The notes under the pieces are model-generated. The model was given only the letters and a program-made list of their open reading frames with translations. It did not search any database and was not told where the DNA came from. From the NCBI RefSeq assembly GCF_029227915.1, contig NC_079877.1:24267851-24331850 (forward strand): a stretch of 64,000 bases of DNA, read 5' to 3'. Positions within the stretch are counted from its first letter, which is position 1; the number at the start of each line of letters is the position of its first letter. The translations under genes and the position numbers were made by a program. Positions 21,665 to 54,998 of this stretch are shown here, in pieces. This stretch comes from Hydractinia symbiolongicarpus (lineage: Eukaryota > Cnidaria > Hydrozoa > Anthoathecata > Hydractiniidae).

Positions 21665-22584
21665 ATAATATGATGGCGCCCTAACAACGCACTAAGCATA
21701 TAGAGATTTGAGTGGTGACGTACATAAAAAAGATACTTTTAGCAAGAATGGTGTAACGTAAGGTGAACTACAGCAAATATTACAAGTAGGTTTGCATGCT
21801 TCAGAAAATCGGAACAAAGTGTAATGGTCTTAATTTGTGCGCATTCCGGAGTATAGTATGTACACGAAACTTCGTTCTCAGAGTTTTTTTCTCTTTGTTG
21901 TGTTGGCGACGATGCAGAAAAATTAAATATATTTTTTTGCTTAGTCTCAAAAATCGAGAAAATTAATGGGAACAAAGTTGTACGTACATGTTGTAAAAAA
22001 TATTTTCTTCTACAGATCACCCGCTTTTTTAAAAAAATTCGGGACCTGTGATTAAAAGCAACCTCGATACTAATGAAAATATGTGAAATTAGAATTAATA
22101 GATCGTCGGAAAATACACTTACGGCTTACAGATCCAATCGAACAAGGCCTTATAAAGTGTAGCAATGAAATACACCCTTTTGAATAGCTATAAATAGAAA
22201 TAAGCTTGAAAAGAATCATCAATACTGAGAGATCAACAAGCTTCCAGGGTGCCACAAAATTAAAATGGTGACATTTGTTATGACGGAGTCCAAGGATAAA
22301 AAATAATAATATTTTTCAAATTTATGGAAACGCTGCTTCATATTTGGGATACTAGGAATTTTAAAAGCTCACCAACAAAATTTGTGTCAGTCTCGAAGAA
22401 TTGTCACTAGCTTGCTCCTTAAAAAGGCCAACGTTACACAAAAAATTTTGAAAATGTATATATCTTACATCGTATAGTGATAAATTAATTTATTTACAAA
22501 TGTACACAAAATAAAAAGTTCAGTAATTAGTGCGAAAAATTAATAAAATTGCTTTAGGATATCTAAAAAAAAGTATAACCTTAT
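21665..22584. other. Intergenic 3' of ANKRD42
   Basis: No gene seen. The minus-strand ORFs at 21739-22020 and 22070-22255 lack domains. The ANKRD42 3' UTR and polyadenylation signal fall near the right edge. Confidence 0.4.
22489..22494 (-). terminator. Putative polyadenylation signal of ANKRD42
   Basis: AATAAA on the minus strand, about 90 nt after the TAA stop at 22585-22587. It is the first canonical hexamer downstream; assignment is by position only. Confidence 0.5.
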
Positions 22585-41655
<19,071 letters not shown>

Positions 41656-41903
41656 TGTTATGCACTTAATGATGATGATGATGATGACAATTTTTCTTCT
41701 ATACTAATTTGAGCAAAAGGTTTTAAGATTATTTCTATTACGTAAACCATGTATCAGTATACATGTAAAACCAACAGTAAAATTTTTTTATTCTCAATAA
41801 CAGTCAAAATTTGAGTTTATTACAAAAAAAAAAGTTCACATAACTAAGTACATCCCTTTCACTGTTTATTACCATTGTTCAGCTGTTGCATTATTATATG
41901 TTA

Positions 41904-43226
41904 CAGTACAGTCCAGATGTAAGCGTATGCGTACGCTCAACATGCAAAAATAATTGCTTTCATTAAAAAAAACAATAGGATAGCGAGTTCCTTTCAAATT
42001 GGGCGAAAATAATTGCTTCCTGTTAAAAACAAAAGCATAGCAAGAATAAATTAAATAAACTCAGCGCGAGAATAAATTAAATGCGAAAGCCATTGAATTT
42101 TTATTTTTTTCAACAATGAAACTAATTATAGTAACGTGATTTTAATTTTGTTTTTTTTAAAAAACACAAGCTCTTTTAAAAAACAACAAATCCAATGATC
42201 TAAATATTTTTAAAAAAAATAATGCTACTTTAAAACTTTCAGTAATATTTCTTTATCGTCGAAATATATTTTTTAACATGCGAAACTTTTAAAAGTTCTT
42301 TTTATAAAAAGCAACATTTAGAAACGCAAACGGAAAAACCCTACGTTCGGGACTTTTCCCTTTGCGATAAGATTTCGAAAGCAAACTAAATTTTAATACT
42401 GAAGAAAAAAAATCTAAAAATATAACTTTTGAAATGCGATCTAAAAAAAAATTTCTATTGCTGTTTTTCGTTTTTAAACTTTTAAAATGCGATCTTAAAA
42501 AACATTTCTATCGCCGTTTTTCGTTTTTAAACTTTGAAAATGCGATCTAAAAAAACATTTCTATCTCCGTTTTTCGTTTTTAGACTTTTAAAATGCGATC
42601 TAAAAAAAACATTTCTATCGCCGTTTTTTGTTTTTAAACTTCTAAAATGGGATCTAAAAAAAACATTTCTATTGCCGTTTTTCGTTTTTAAACTTTCGAA
42701 ATGCGATCTAAAAGAACATTTCTATCAGCACTTTTCGATTTTAAACTTTTGAAATGCAATCTAGAAAAACATTTTTATCGCCTTTTTTCGTTTTTAAACT
42801 TTTAAAATGCGATCTACGAAAACATTTCTATCAAAATTAAAGTTTCAATCTTTGTTAAAATATAATAATTTCTTTCGCTTAAAAGCTTTATTTAACCTGC
42901 GCAACCAACAATGCCTTCTCGCTAGTTTATTTAGTTTCCACGCAAAACTTCTGTTTAATAAAAATATTAAACAATGGCTCTTCGTGTCACATTGATAGAG
43001 TTGATAACATTTGCAATTATGCTATTGGTTAACACTATTTAACAATAGTTACGCGCAGTTATAATAAGCTGTTTTTTCTTCAATAATCTTTTGTTTATTA
43101 CGCGCAAGTTAATGACTTACAAGACTTGCAAGATAATTAATAAGAACAAAAGACAAACAACTACCGCCTCCGAGAAAAAGGTGTGAAACTTGAGCGTACA
43201 CGTACGCTTACATCTGGACTGTACTG
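41904..43226. mobile_element. 1.3 kb non-autonomous DNA transposon with 37-bp TIRs
   Basis: Left end CAGTACAGTCCAGATGTAAG continues for 37 bp as an inverted match to the right end with two mismatches. TA flanks occur at 41902-41903 and 43227-43228. No transposase frame is present. The interior carries an array of ~54 bp units (42425-42840). It sits about 250 bp upstream of the ANKRD42 start. Confidence 0.85.
42425..42840. repeat. ~54 bp tandem array (about 8 units) inside the TIR element
   Basis: Each unit reads aaatgcgatctaaaaaaaca, then tttctatcgccgtttttcgt and ttttaaactttt, with small differences. Starts occur near 42433, 42486, 42540, 42591, 42647, 42700, 42754 and 42807. Because 54 is a multiple of three, it creates a repetitive 72-codon ORF that is not evidence for a protein. 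Confidence 0.85.
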
Positions 43227-45611
43227 TATGTGTCCAACCAGTTAGTTTTTCATGCATACTTATATACTAAGCCTATACCAACTGTTTATGAGGACGTTAC
43301 TTGAGAGAATTGACTGACATCAAAAGTATTGCACAAATTTGCAAGAACAATGTGTTGACTTAGGTCAATATTTTCCACTAATACTCAAAATAAACAGTTA
43401 ATATATGGATTATTGCCTAGGTTAACTTCAAAAAAAATTTGAATCAAATTCTATTCCATTTGTTCATGTTTTTTCTTTTCCCTCATAAAAAATGGCATAC
43501 TCGAATATTTGAATTCAAGTTAAGAAATAAAAATAAAAAAAAGGTTAGACTTATACTTAAAAACAAACAAAAAAGGAAACACACACAGCCAAAAAATCAG
43601 GCTATGTTCTAAATAAATTTAACAAGTTCCTAATTTTAATGGCTGTAGTCATCAATCAAAACTCTTTGTTGTTTGGGATGAAGGTTGTTTATAAAAGTAG
43701 GTGTATTAACATGCAGATTTAAGTTTATGTTAAAGTGCAATTTTAAAAGCTTCCTCATTAAAATATTAGTGTTACCCAATTCCAAATCTAATAAAACAAA
43801 GCAAACAAATGCTATTTTTTGCTAGCTAGGTACACATTTCTGAAAAGGAAGTACTGGTTATTAGAAAATAACTAAACTTTGACAAATTTTGGGAAGTAGT
43901 TAACTACCTATATGATTAGCTATATCTACTAAACTTAATTGACAAAACTAGACAAAGAGAGCTTAATTTCTTTACATTTCAACAGTTTATTTAGTATTTT
44001 TATATTCCTCATTTATCTTCACAAAGAGTTTCTGAGCAGTAGTAGCCTAGTTAATGAACCTTTTTTCGAGGTTATAAACTGCAGCCCGCCCTAACTATTC
44101 TGAAAAATTATGCTTGTTGTTGGGGCTAGACAAGCGCGATTTTTAAAGTTCTAGAGTCTTAATTCAGTTAGCAGGAGTAAAAATGATAAGGCAATATTGA
44201 TTATTTAGTTACTTGTAAAGCCTTTTAGTTTTGTATAAAAAAGTGAGATAATTAGCGTTTTTTAAAAAAACAACCTATAAAACAAAATCGCAGCAGAAAT
44301 GGAACATTGTTATGTTATGTGTCAGCCATATTTGTTTACATCTGTCTCTGTTTTGCAAAGTAGATACTGACCGGCGGCAATAATATTCAAAACACGGACC
44401 CCTGTAGCTAGGCTTTCAAACTTCTCGCCTCCTGACCTGCTGACCTGATCTATTTGGATTTCTTACTTTTCTTGGATAAAATACTTATGTATTTTTATGT
44501 TATGTGATTTAAATGCAAAAATTTGCAGTTACATCAAATGTACTTAACAGTGATTTAAATTTAAGTACACTTAGCTAGGTTCAAGTGTTTTCCAGGCTAG
44601 CAGCTAGCTAACACCCCCCTTTGCGTGTGGGTCTGCCCTAGTCACCTGCTTATAATTTATCTGCATGCACACTAGTGTAGTAAACTATATGCTCACTTGA
44701 CCCCTAACTGATGATGCAAAAATTCAATTTAAAATTGGCCTTATTTTTATGTGTCCACATCCTTTGTGTGTTACAGTTTTTTTCTTCATCTTGACAGGCA
44801 TGATAAATGAGTTAGGGACTCTTCTAGAGAATTAGCTTAACGTCACAAATATGATGATTTTAGAGTCAGTTCAGTACTAAAAATAGAGTTGATTTGTTGG
44901 CCAGCGAATAAAAACATTTAAAATTTTGAAAAGGAGCACTTTTACAATCCACACTGTCTTTTTTCCTTTGATAATTATTGAGTAGACGCATGGTTTCGTT
45001 GCTGCTACATGATAGCTTCGTGGCTGCAACCCAAAACCCCAACCAAAACCCTGCAGCCGTGCAACTGCACAGCCACTGCAAGTTTAGGTCAAGGGTTTTG
45101 TATTTATTGCACATGTGCAGGGTATGAAATATGGTAAGGTTTTATTCAAAGACTAATATTGTATATAGCTGCGCATCCATGCAGCCAGGTAATTTTAGTG
45201 TTTGATTTTTGAAGAGTAAATTCTAAAGATTAGCCTTCTAAAAAATTATTTAGCCATAAGTACATATCATTACACCTATTCTATATTGTTTAATAACTAC
45301 ACACCTTGTTTAATTAGTTCTCAGGACCCTTGATAGTCATGGCTATGAGTACAATAATATTGGAAGGTACTTGCTGTGAGGAGACAAGGTGCATGAAAAT
45401 TTTTTGTCTCTTTAGTTCTTCCAGAAATGTGGGTCTAGAGACTCTAACACCAAATATTATGAGGGTGCCAACTAACCGTAAAATGATAAAAAAAAAACTT
45501 GAGGGCCCTCCAGTTTTCCAAATTTCGCCCAAAAAAAGCATGCATCCATTTTAAAAAGTAAAAAACCCATACTTGTAGTAAAGCATCAATGCTTTATCTT
45601 AGAACCTTATC

Positions 45612-45968
45612 ACAGATAGATAGATAAATGTGCATATTTAACATGGCTAGCCTCACAAATATCGAGGGATATACCCTGTCTATTTTTTCCAGAAGGGGCC
45701 ATGGCTTAGATAATGAGTCATAGAGTATTTAATGCTCATTTTGAGCTACGCAGACCCAATTAGGCCCTGCGCACTACTAGACAACTCCTGGCAACATCCA
45801 ACGGCCCACACAGTGAGCCATCTCCCCAATTTCCCTCACATGGCTTGGTTTAACCCAAGGCTATGGTAACATTCACTCGCCCATGTTGAATCGCCGCCAA
45901 GAGGAATCGAACCTCGGTCTCCGGCACAGAGTACGAGAGCTATAACCACTAATCTACTGCCCCGAGAG
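45612..45968 (-). mobile_element. tRNA-derived SINE, copy 2
   Basis: On the minus strand the head has A-box-like TTAGTGGTTATAGCTC and a near-perfect B box GGTTCGATTCC. The core (TGGGTTAAACCAAGCC, TGTGAGGGAAATTGGG) matches SINE copy 1. A GATA/TATC simple repeat at about 45613-45628 may be the tail; the 45640-45740 part is less certain. Confidence 0.7.
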
Positions 45969-46788
45969 CCACAAGAACTTACTATGTCAGATAAACACAG
46001 ACTTTATGTCTATCAAAATAAGAATTGCGTGGGCAAAACATGCCTTTTCTAGTGACAGGAGTTTTCATTAACAGTTTATTAACAGCAGGACATCAAGCAT
46101 TGTATCCCAAAAGTCCTGCTCATATAGCTCTGATGGAAAGCTACACTGTGATAGTATCACAAAAAAACTTTGTCACTAAAATTTGTTGGCATTATGTTTT
46201 CAAACAGGCTTTATTTGATACAATTTGATTGATAGACATATAGTTAATAAAGTCACACTATTCTAAAAGGCTAGGGTCAACAAGATTAAAAGCGCTGTTT
46301 TGCCTTCAGGAATTATTCAGCCGAGTTCTGGAATAATTTGGTAGTTATTTTATTCAAATAGGTGCCTGAGCTCACCCCCATATATCCAAGCGTTTTGGGG
46401 TAAAACTATGAAATGCTCTATATTATATTCCTGTGTACTTTGTGAACATGTTGGTATTTACATCTGCAATGGCTGAGTGCCAACATGAATTGGAAAAGCT
46501 GTATTTAAGTAACAAATTAACAGCATCTATACCTCCTCTTGCAGATCTAGACAATAATTCTCCTTATCAATGTGTCCTATTTCTCCCATTTTTAGTGTGC
46601 TTGCCTTTAACACCAACTCTGTCTTGTGTATGATTTATTTAGTTATTTGTGGATTTCGCAAATATATGAATGGGGGAAGTTTATTGTTTATTTTATTTGG
46701 AATTAACATGGTCATTTTGACTTTTAGGCTACTAATACGAAACATAAAACAAATTTCCAGAAATGTTTGAGTTAACAACTAAGATGTA

Positions 46789-49700
46789 ATGACAGACTTG
46801 ACCTTGTTACGTAAGTCATTTGTTGGTTTATTAAGGCTGGTAAAATTTGCAGGAACTTCAAAAGTTTGAATTGTTAACGTCATATATATTTTCTTTTTAA
46901 ATGTAATATATCATTATAAAGCTTGAGTATTGTGTATTTGCCTTATGTATGAAAACACCATTGTAGAAAGCTTTGTATATGTCTAACGTTTACTAAACTT
47001 TACTAGACACATGCATACAAAGCTGCTTGCAGTAACTATGTATATATACAGTATACCTTTATTGAAACTCCAAAATATGAGATTGAATATCAAAATCCAA
47101 GGTGACAAATGGTATTCAATTTATATTGTAGAACGTATTTTCAGTTATGAACTAATGTACATTTTAGTTTATTTTCATTATAGAAACTTTTGGTCAGAGC
47201 TTTCCTGAGGTACGGAATATTTTGTTGTATTTCCCCCAGTACATGTGAAATAGACTATATTATTACACTAGTTGTTGAACCCCTGGGAAGATAAAAAATA
47301 TCTGTTGTTTGAAATTTGCCGAAGTCAGTCAGTACTCATTGATACACTAAGTTTTTTTTTTAAAAAAAATTGACAGTTGCAGTTATTAAACAGCTGATCA
47401 AGAAAAAGTTTAGGATCATATGCTTTCTCGGGACAGTTAATGAGATATTGGTTTTTAATGACGTTATCAATCCATCTGTTCCAAAACAGGTGGGTTGACC
47501 CAGCTTTAAAAAATTGGCCTAAGTGGTCCCTAGTTATCAGCTAGTAAATGATGTCAGTTTTTTCCACCCGTTTTCAAGTTATTTTGCCTCAAAGTTATAA
47601 CCCCAATGCAATGGTTTCACTATTCTTTCTTAATGTGTCTTTGCCATTCTGTCCTATTTACTTGGTTACTTAATGTTAAAATGGTAACTTTGCCGTTTAA
47701 CAAATAAAACAAGAAACATCATAATTGTAAGCATTACACACATAATGCTATTGCTTTTTGAGAAATTAGACTTTATTTTTTATTCTCTTTGTTAATAATT
47801 TGTATTTGGCAGTCTTTCCAATCTATTTTTTAACATTGGAAAAAACTTGGCAATTTGAATTGCTATTTGCTTTTTATGTGAACATACTTGCGTTTCAAGT
47901 AGACCTTCTTGCAGGCAATTATTATTTAGTTGTTTTACTAATGCATCAGCATTTGCATGACAATTGGCAGATCATGCCAAATTATATTAAAAAATCTTTC
48001 TCTGTTAAAATACCTACTGTTATAATGCTTAGGAATTTGATGGCAGTTTGGACTCTGTTAGTGCTGCATTGACCTGTTCATTTAACCGCACTGGCTCATT
48101 GCTGGCTGTTGGTTGTAACGATGGTAGACTTGTCATTTGGGATTTCTTGACAAGGGGCATCGCAAAGATAATAGTTGCTCACGTACATCCAATATCTTCT
48201 GTGAGGTAAGAAGCCTTTACCAGTAATTTAAAACAAAAATATTGATGTAATGCTTAGCACCAGGTTAGCTTAGCATTGTTCGCTATTCAGTAACTGTGTC
48301 GGAGCATCTGTTTTTATTCAAGATAAATATTGTATTAAAAACAAAAAGAGGTAAAAGGTAAAACCCGGAATGACATCAGTTAACTTTTGATATGTAAAGT
48401 GGATAAAAGAGTTAAATATTAGAAGGATTAAAACTTTAAAATCTTTTTTCAATCTTTGTTCAAGGCGAACATGTATGCTGTATATTTTTTGTGTTTCAGT
48501 TGGAGTCGAAATGGAAAGAAAATATTAACTGCGTCAACTGATTGGAATGTTGGTTTGTGGGATGTTCTTTCTGGTGATTGTGATGTGCGTTATCGTTTCC
48601 CATCTGCTGTTCACAAAGTTCAGTTTCACCCTTTTAATAAGTATGTTTTAGTCTCTTACAATTTGTGTGTTGATTAGATGCGAAAATGTACCTTTCGATA
48701 AAACGTGGCAATCAGAAATGAAAAAATATAATGCAATATTTCATAAATAAAAAAATAATATAAGGAAATAACGAAATGTAAATAAATAAGATAATTATTT
48801 TTAACAAATTTCATGTTAAAATTTGAGTCAGTGTGATGCACTACAATCTTTAAGCTTCTTCAACATACCGAAATTTCACTAACCCAAGTATTTTAAGGAA
48901 TAAAAGAAGTCTGCTGTTGTTAATTTTTGTTAGTTAGTTTGACAAATGCACTCTGTGATACGTCTTTGCTAAATTTAATTTATTAACTAAGTAGTATTTT
49001 CAATAGCTTTGTAATAGTTTTTTAAAATATCATACATATAGCTTAAGAAACACAAGTTTAGGAAACTCTGGCTCAAATGCTTAAAAACTTAAGAAACGTT
49101 TAAGAAACATTTCATGCTTAAATGGATGATTTTTTTAAAAACATTGAGCCTACCTTTCCAAAAAAATTGACTTAATTGTATTTTTATTTTCAGTAAAAAG
49201 TTCCTTGTTTGCCCTGTGAAACATCCACCTGTGTTAGTTGAACTGGATGGTGAACATCACATTCTTCCTGTTGGTGGAGAGGTAAGCAAATTCTTTACAA
49301 TTTGCAAAATTGTTATATGAAGGTTTTCAGCTTTTACAACCTGGATCCAACTTGGAGATATACTCAGGTAGTTAAGAGTTTATGTTCAAAACATCCTGGC
49401 TGGTTGCATAACTGAAATCAAAGTGTTAAGCCCCAGTAACACCACTAAAGTTTAACACTCATAAAAAATGCAATTAAGAAATTTAGGGGGTTGTGTGACC
49501 ATGAAATTTCTGCTTTTCTCGTAAGAAATTCCTAAAAAGTATAAGCTTTCTGTACTTCAAAAAAAGGTGTCTGTACCCATTTGAGAAGAACTGTGCATTA
49601 AATATAACATTGTTCTTCTCTCCTGCTATGAAGAAGAATTAACATTTGACTAATCCTTATTTTCTATATTAACCTCTGTTATTCACAACCAGACAGTGCA

Positions 49701-52700
49701 TCTGTAACTGAAAAAAGAAACGACATTTACTCTTATGGAGTGCCCTTTGTATGGAAAAAGCATGTTTAAATTGTATACTTTCATACCATGTGTCTCTTTA
49801 GTGCGAACAAAATATCATTGCATCATTTGATAAAAAAGGTGATCACATTTTTGCTGGTAATGCAAAAGGAAAGGTAAAACATTATTGCATTTAATTTACC
49901 TTAATTCCCTCAAATTATACATACCTTTAAATTTTCACGCCCTTAATTTTTCACGCCCCAATTTTTCGCACATTTAATTTGTTATATCCGCATGACCTTT
50001 ATTATCCCTTAGTTGAGAATGAGTAATTAAGATAGGAATTATTGTACAATCAATATAGGTAAATTAATTTTTTTTTTCATGCAGTAGTAAACTGCACGAA
50101 AATTAAAGGTGCACAATATGTAGGAGAATTAGGGTATTACAGATTTTTCCTTCCTAAACAAGGATTTGAAGCAAATTTCCATCAAAAGGTCCCAAAAGTT
50201 ATAATTTCCTCTGTTTCAAGTTTGTCCTAATTACCTCCTGCCAAGTCTTTTCCGGTCTACCTTTGAGATTTGTCCCAGGAACTACAGATATGAGCCCGAC
50301 TTAGCTTGATAAAGTTAATTTGCTTAGGAAACCACACAGCAACAGTAACAACAAGGTTTTGCTTATTTTAGCGTGTTTGTTTTAGTTTTCTTTTTACTGG
50401 CTTGATCACATGAGATTTTTATTTATTCATTCTTTTAGATCACCATAATCCATACTGATACTTTACAAGTAAGTAAATTCTCCCAGTTCTGGGGACCGCG
50501 GATCGAATTCTGCTCACTGCCAGGCAGTATGTTAGTGGTGAACAACGTAGTTCTGTTTCAATATACGTAAATTCTCTTTTTTTACCATTTTTCATTATTT
50601 TTGACGTATTGGCTACACATACATTTTTCATTATGCAGGAAAAATTGTCGTTTCGCATCAGCACAGCAACAAATGCAAATACTGCAATCAAATCAATCGA
50701 GTTTGCGAGAAGAGGAAGGTATTGATACGCTTTCATTTTAACTTGAATTGTTAAATTTTATTTACCATAGTTATTAATAAAACAAAGCTAAGAAGTATGT
50801 AGAAGCACTTTAAGTACAGAAACTTTCGCGAATGGAAAAGTTTGCAAGATTCTTTGCATCCCAAGAGAATATTTTTTACAAATTTAAACTTTCGCGATTG
50901 ATTTTCGCCATATTATTTTGCGAACATGAACGTTTTCAAATCGATGCTCTGGGAAAATTACGAGAACCATAACTTTTACAGATTGCCAAAAAGTTAACTT
51001 TAACATTTCGAAGATTAGACCTCGAGACGTATTTTTTAACTGAAATAGACTATTCTAAGCTGAATCCTCGAAAATAGAAAGTTTGTAACTTAACTCACAA
51101 ATTTGACCAAAATTGGCAAACGTTTCAGGCTGCGAAAGTGTTTTACTACATATTTAGATCTTCAAGTTATGTACTATTTTGAATACATCCAACAGATGAA
51201 TTAATTTATGTTGTGTTACATGGAGTTCTTCCCATTGGAGTAATACAGCATAACTTTTTAGACATGCAATTTCTTTGTACACATACACAATCAGTTTTAT
51301 TTTTCCCTAAAACATATAAACTTCAAAGAGACTAAACCAGAGGTGAAATTTTATTTATCTAATGAAACATGTAAAGACTGCCTTACTAACACCTCCCTGT
51401 GAGCGCTGGTTTGTTTTATTGTAAGGTCGTGTGATGTAGTACATGTTGAAAACCATGACTGACTTTCTAATCTACAATATTGACAAATTTTCATTCATTT
51501 TCATCAGCCAGCATATTTCTAGGAGCGTTTTAAAGCTGGTGTGGCACAGTGTGTAGAGATCTTGCTGCAAAACTCAGAACTTTATTAAAAGGTCCATAAC
51601 AAATATACTCTTAACAACATTCCATTGCCATGTGGATTTTGTAGGTGCTTCTAAGAATTTACCTATTGTTATTTAAATTTCCCCTTAACGTATTATCATC
51701 TATACTTTATCTACACTTCATTGTATATATTTTTTTATTAACAAACTTTGTCTTTCTTTTCAGTTCATTTCTTGTTAATTCACAAGATCGCGTCATCAGA
51801 GTATTCAATACAGATGCTGTGTTATCATGTAAAGAAGGACAAGAACCTGAGCCGTCACAAAAATTGCAGGATCTCGTAAACAGGTAAGAGTGAACAAACA
51901 ATAAAATTGCAGGATCTTCTAAACAGGTGAGAGTATACAAACACTTTTTTCAATCCAACCTTTTATGTCATGAAAACAGACTTTCTTTTGAAGACCCGTT
52001 TCATAAGTTACTTTTTATTATACTTGCTTAGATTAAGCTTTGTTTGCTAACTATCCAAATTTTCATCCTAGCTAGTTGTTTTGACCCAAATCTCAGCCTT
52101 GGCTCTTAGCAACTCAGTGGCTTATAAACGTTGTTTTCTTATTTCTTCTGTTAAAATTCGCGTAGCTCCGTATTTTTTCTTGGTGAAATACCTAAAATAA
52201 GATAAAATCACAATCTTCATAGAGATTTTATGGAAAGATGCTCTTCAAACGTATCATATATTTTAAAAAAATAAGTAAACTTTTTATTATGACGAAGTAT
52301 CGAAGCGAAATCTTTCGCAGGTATAATCCCAGGCTTCGCGCAAATTTCAGATTTTTAGAATTTTAGCATGAATATGGTAGTTAATATACGGAACTCTTAT
52401 TGGTAGAAAAAGATTGTTACTAAATTTGCTTACTTCCTGAAAAAGAAGTCATTTTAAATCAACGGTATCGTGTTCAAATGAGTTCTATTAATCCATTCGA
52501 ATAATAAAAAATTAAAAACTCTTTAAGCAGGATCATTTTTTTAAAATGTAACATACATACTCTCATATAAAAATGTTGTTATTTTAGAACGTTGTGGAAA
52601 AAATGTGCTTTTTCCGGCGATGGAGAGTTTATTGTGGCGGGTAAGCTTTTATTTTTTTAAGTTATCCAGCTAATTTTAACCCGACATTTTTATTACGAGT

Positions 52701-54928
52701 GTTAAGGAAAACACGGCACCGACGCAGAATATTCGATGAAACTCTGCAGAATATTCCATGAAACTCTGAGACTCCCATGGGGGCGAGATAGAATTCAGAA
52801 TTAAAATGATTAATGGTAATGTTAGTATTTTCTGCAGTCAAATAACACGACGAAAGAGGAAGATGGGTTAAAATTTGGCCACTTATGCTCCGGTGAGAAG
52901 TTTGGTGCGCGCGGATACGTTAACCAAATTGTTTTAATTGTTTTCAGGATCCTCTCGACAGCATGCTTTGTATATCTGGGAGAAAAGCATTGGAAGTTTG
53001 GTGAAAATTTTACATGGAACTAAAGGAGAGTTGTTAGTAGATGTTGTGGTATGTTTTTTTTTTTATCTCAACGTCGAATGGAAAACAATGCAGCGTTATT
53101 ATTCAAGACTGATTTCTAATGCTTTTTTTTCTCAACTTATTTTGGTAAATATTTTAAAGATTTGTAATAAAATTTGAAATTTGGATGAGTTTGTGTGAAA
53201 TAGGAAGATCAAAACACTTATATTTGTACAAAAATAGTGTCAATGCTTTCTCAATGTTCCTCTGATTATCCGCCTTTTGAATTTTGTGTACGCCCTTTTT
53301 TGGATAGGGGCGTTTATTACGAAATCCATGTTCAAAAAAGGAGAAGTTTAATCGAGACATCAAATGGAATACAGGAAACAAAACAGGACCGACTGATAGC
53401 CTTGTGGTAGAGCGTTCGCTTCCAGTGCGGGAGGTCTTGGTTCAAACCCCGGCCGAGTCATGCCAGAGACTATAAAAGTGTGATTCTATCCTTTCTGCTT
53501 AGCGTTCAGCATGAGAATAGGATTGATATCGTAGGCGGTTGTCTAGTTGAGCGATTGCTGTGCTTGCACGAATTACGTAGCTCAAATGGGAGCTTTAAAT
53601 GCGCTAGGACCCCCTCCGCAGGACCCTCGTTGATAGCAGTACTAATAGGAACTAAACAGGCTATCCTGGGTAAATAATTTCAATAATAATAATAATAATA
53701 ATTTCAATAATAATAATAATAATAATAATTATAAAACTAAAAGTCGTAAGTTTTGGATAACGATAAATTCTTAACGTATGAAGAACATGTAAGCAACACC
53801 AGATTGAAGTGAGTGAATGAAAAAATGGAAAAGGGGAATAACAATTTGTACAACAATAAACCCGATGAAACCCGATACACCCGATTAAAGCAAGTTTGGT
53901 TTCTATCGCCACACTAGCCTGACTGAGCAAGCAAGCACGTGAATTTGGTCTTCCCAAGTAGAAGGCCAACGACAATAGTTAGCCTATAAAATGCAGAAAC
54001 TTAAATAACAGTAAACCTTAGCCAAAATTTTGTGATTAAAAAAAGCGTGTACAGTATAAAATATTATTTTGAGTTATTAATTTTTCTACGTTTTCTATTT
54101 GTAACTATTTTTTTATTTTGATTAACAACTCAGAATTATCTTTAAAACGCAATTTGCAGCAAGAAATTAGTTTCGCCTGAACAGTTAACTATTTCTTTTG
54201 TAGTGGCATCCTATTCGACCAATCATATGCTCAGTTGCCAACGGCTTGGTTTCAATTTGGTCACAGACACATGTTGTAAGTTCTATGTAGTTTAATTTGC
54301 GAGAAAATTAATATAGCCAGGTGAACTTTTGCTAATCGCTAACGGTGTGTTAAACAACAATTACCACCAAACACCAAGAATATTGCAGTAAAACTTCGAA
54401 TCATCAAATAAATTAAATGCGTTTCTTTGTGCCCTGCTCTATTTTAGTCATTTCCTATTTTTTTAAAAACATGCTGAATAAACTTTGACGAGTCACAACG
54501 ACAAATCGCGGCTAAATAATTTTGCTAGAATTGCGATATTCGGAAGGAGTTTCTCTGTTTAAAGTTAGTGTTCGCACAAACCGCTTTCACTAAGAAAATG
54601 AAATTGGCTAATCACTAATATAGTAATTTTCAATAATGTCCAGCCTAAAGCCTGCTGGCAATTTTTTATCGAATTAACGATAACTACCGGCAATATGATT
54701 TTATAATACATAATTTGCATTGTTTTTACATCACCTAAATTAATGACAAAGTACTTGTCTACTCACTGTAGGAAAACTGGTCCGCTTTTGCTCCAGACTT
54801 TCAAGAGATTGACGAAAACATAGAATATGATGAACGGGAAAGTGAGTTTGATCTTGAAGACGAGGATAAAGAAGAATTACTCAACACAAGTCATGACCAG
54901 CAAGAAGAACTCGAGGTTGGAGTTTGAC

Positions 54929-54998
<70 letters not shown>

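Larger units (their letters stand above)
41656..46788. other. Divergent intergenic region between ANKRD42 and RBBP5
   Basis: Should contain both promoters. No TATA box is assignable. A GAT microsatellite sits at about 41669-41689. A 1.3 kb TIR element occupies 41904-43226, and a SINE lies at 45.6-46.0 kb. ORFs at 42534-42995, 44866-45114 and 46025-46770 have no domain support. Confidence 0.45.

Noticed and set aside
42534-42752. Protein with 18-residue repeats (KTFLSPFFVF type)
   Set aside because: It is the translation of the 54-bp DNA array inside a transposon.
53402-53470. Functional tRNA gene
   Set aside because: Box A and B are good, but the cloverleaf is not sustained and the sequence continues into a SINE body with an AAT tail.
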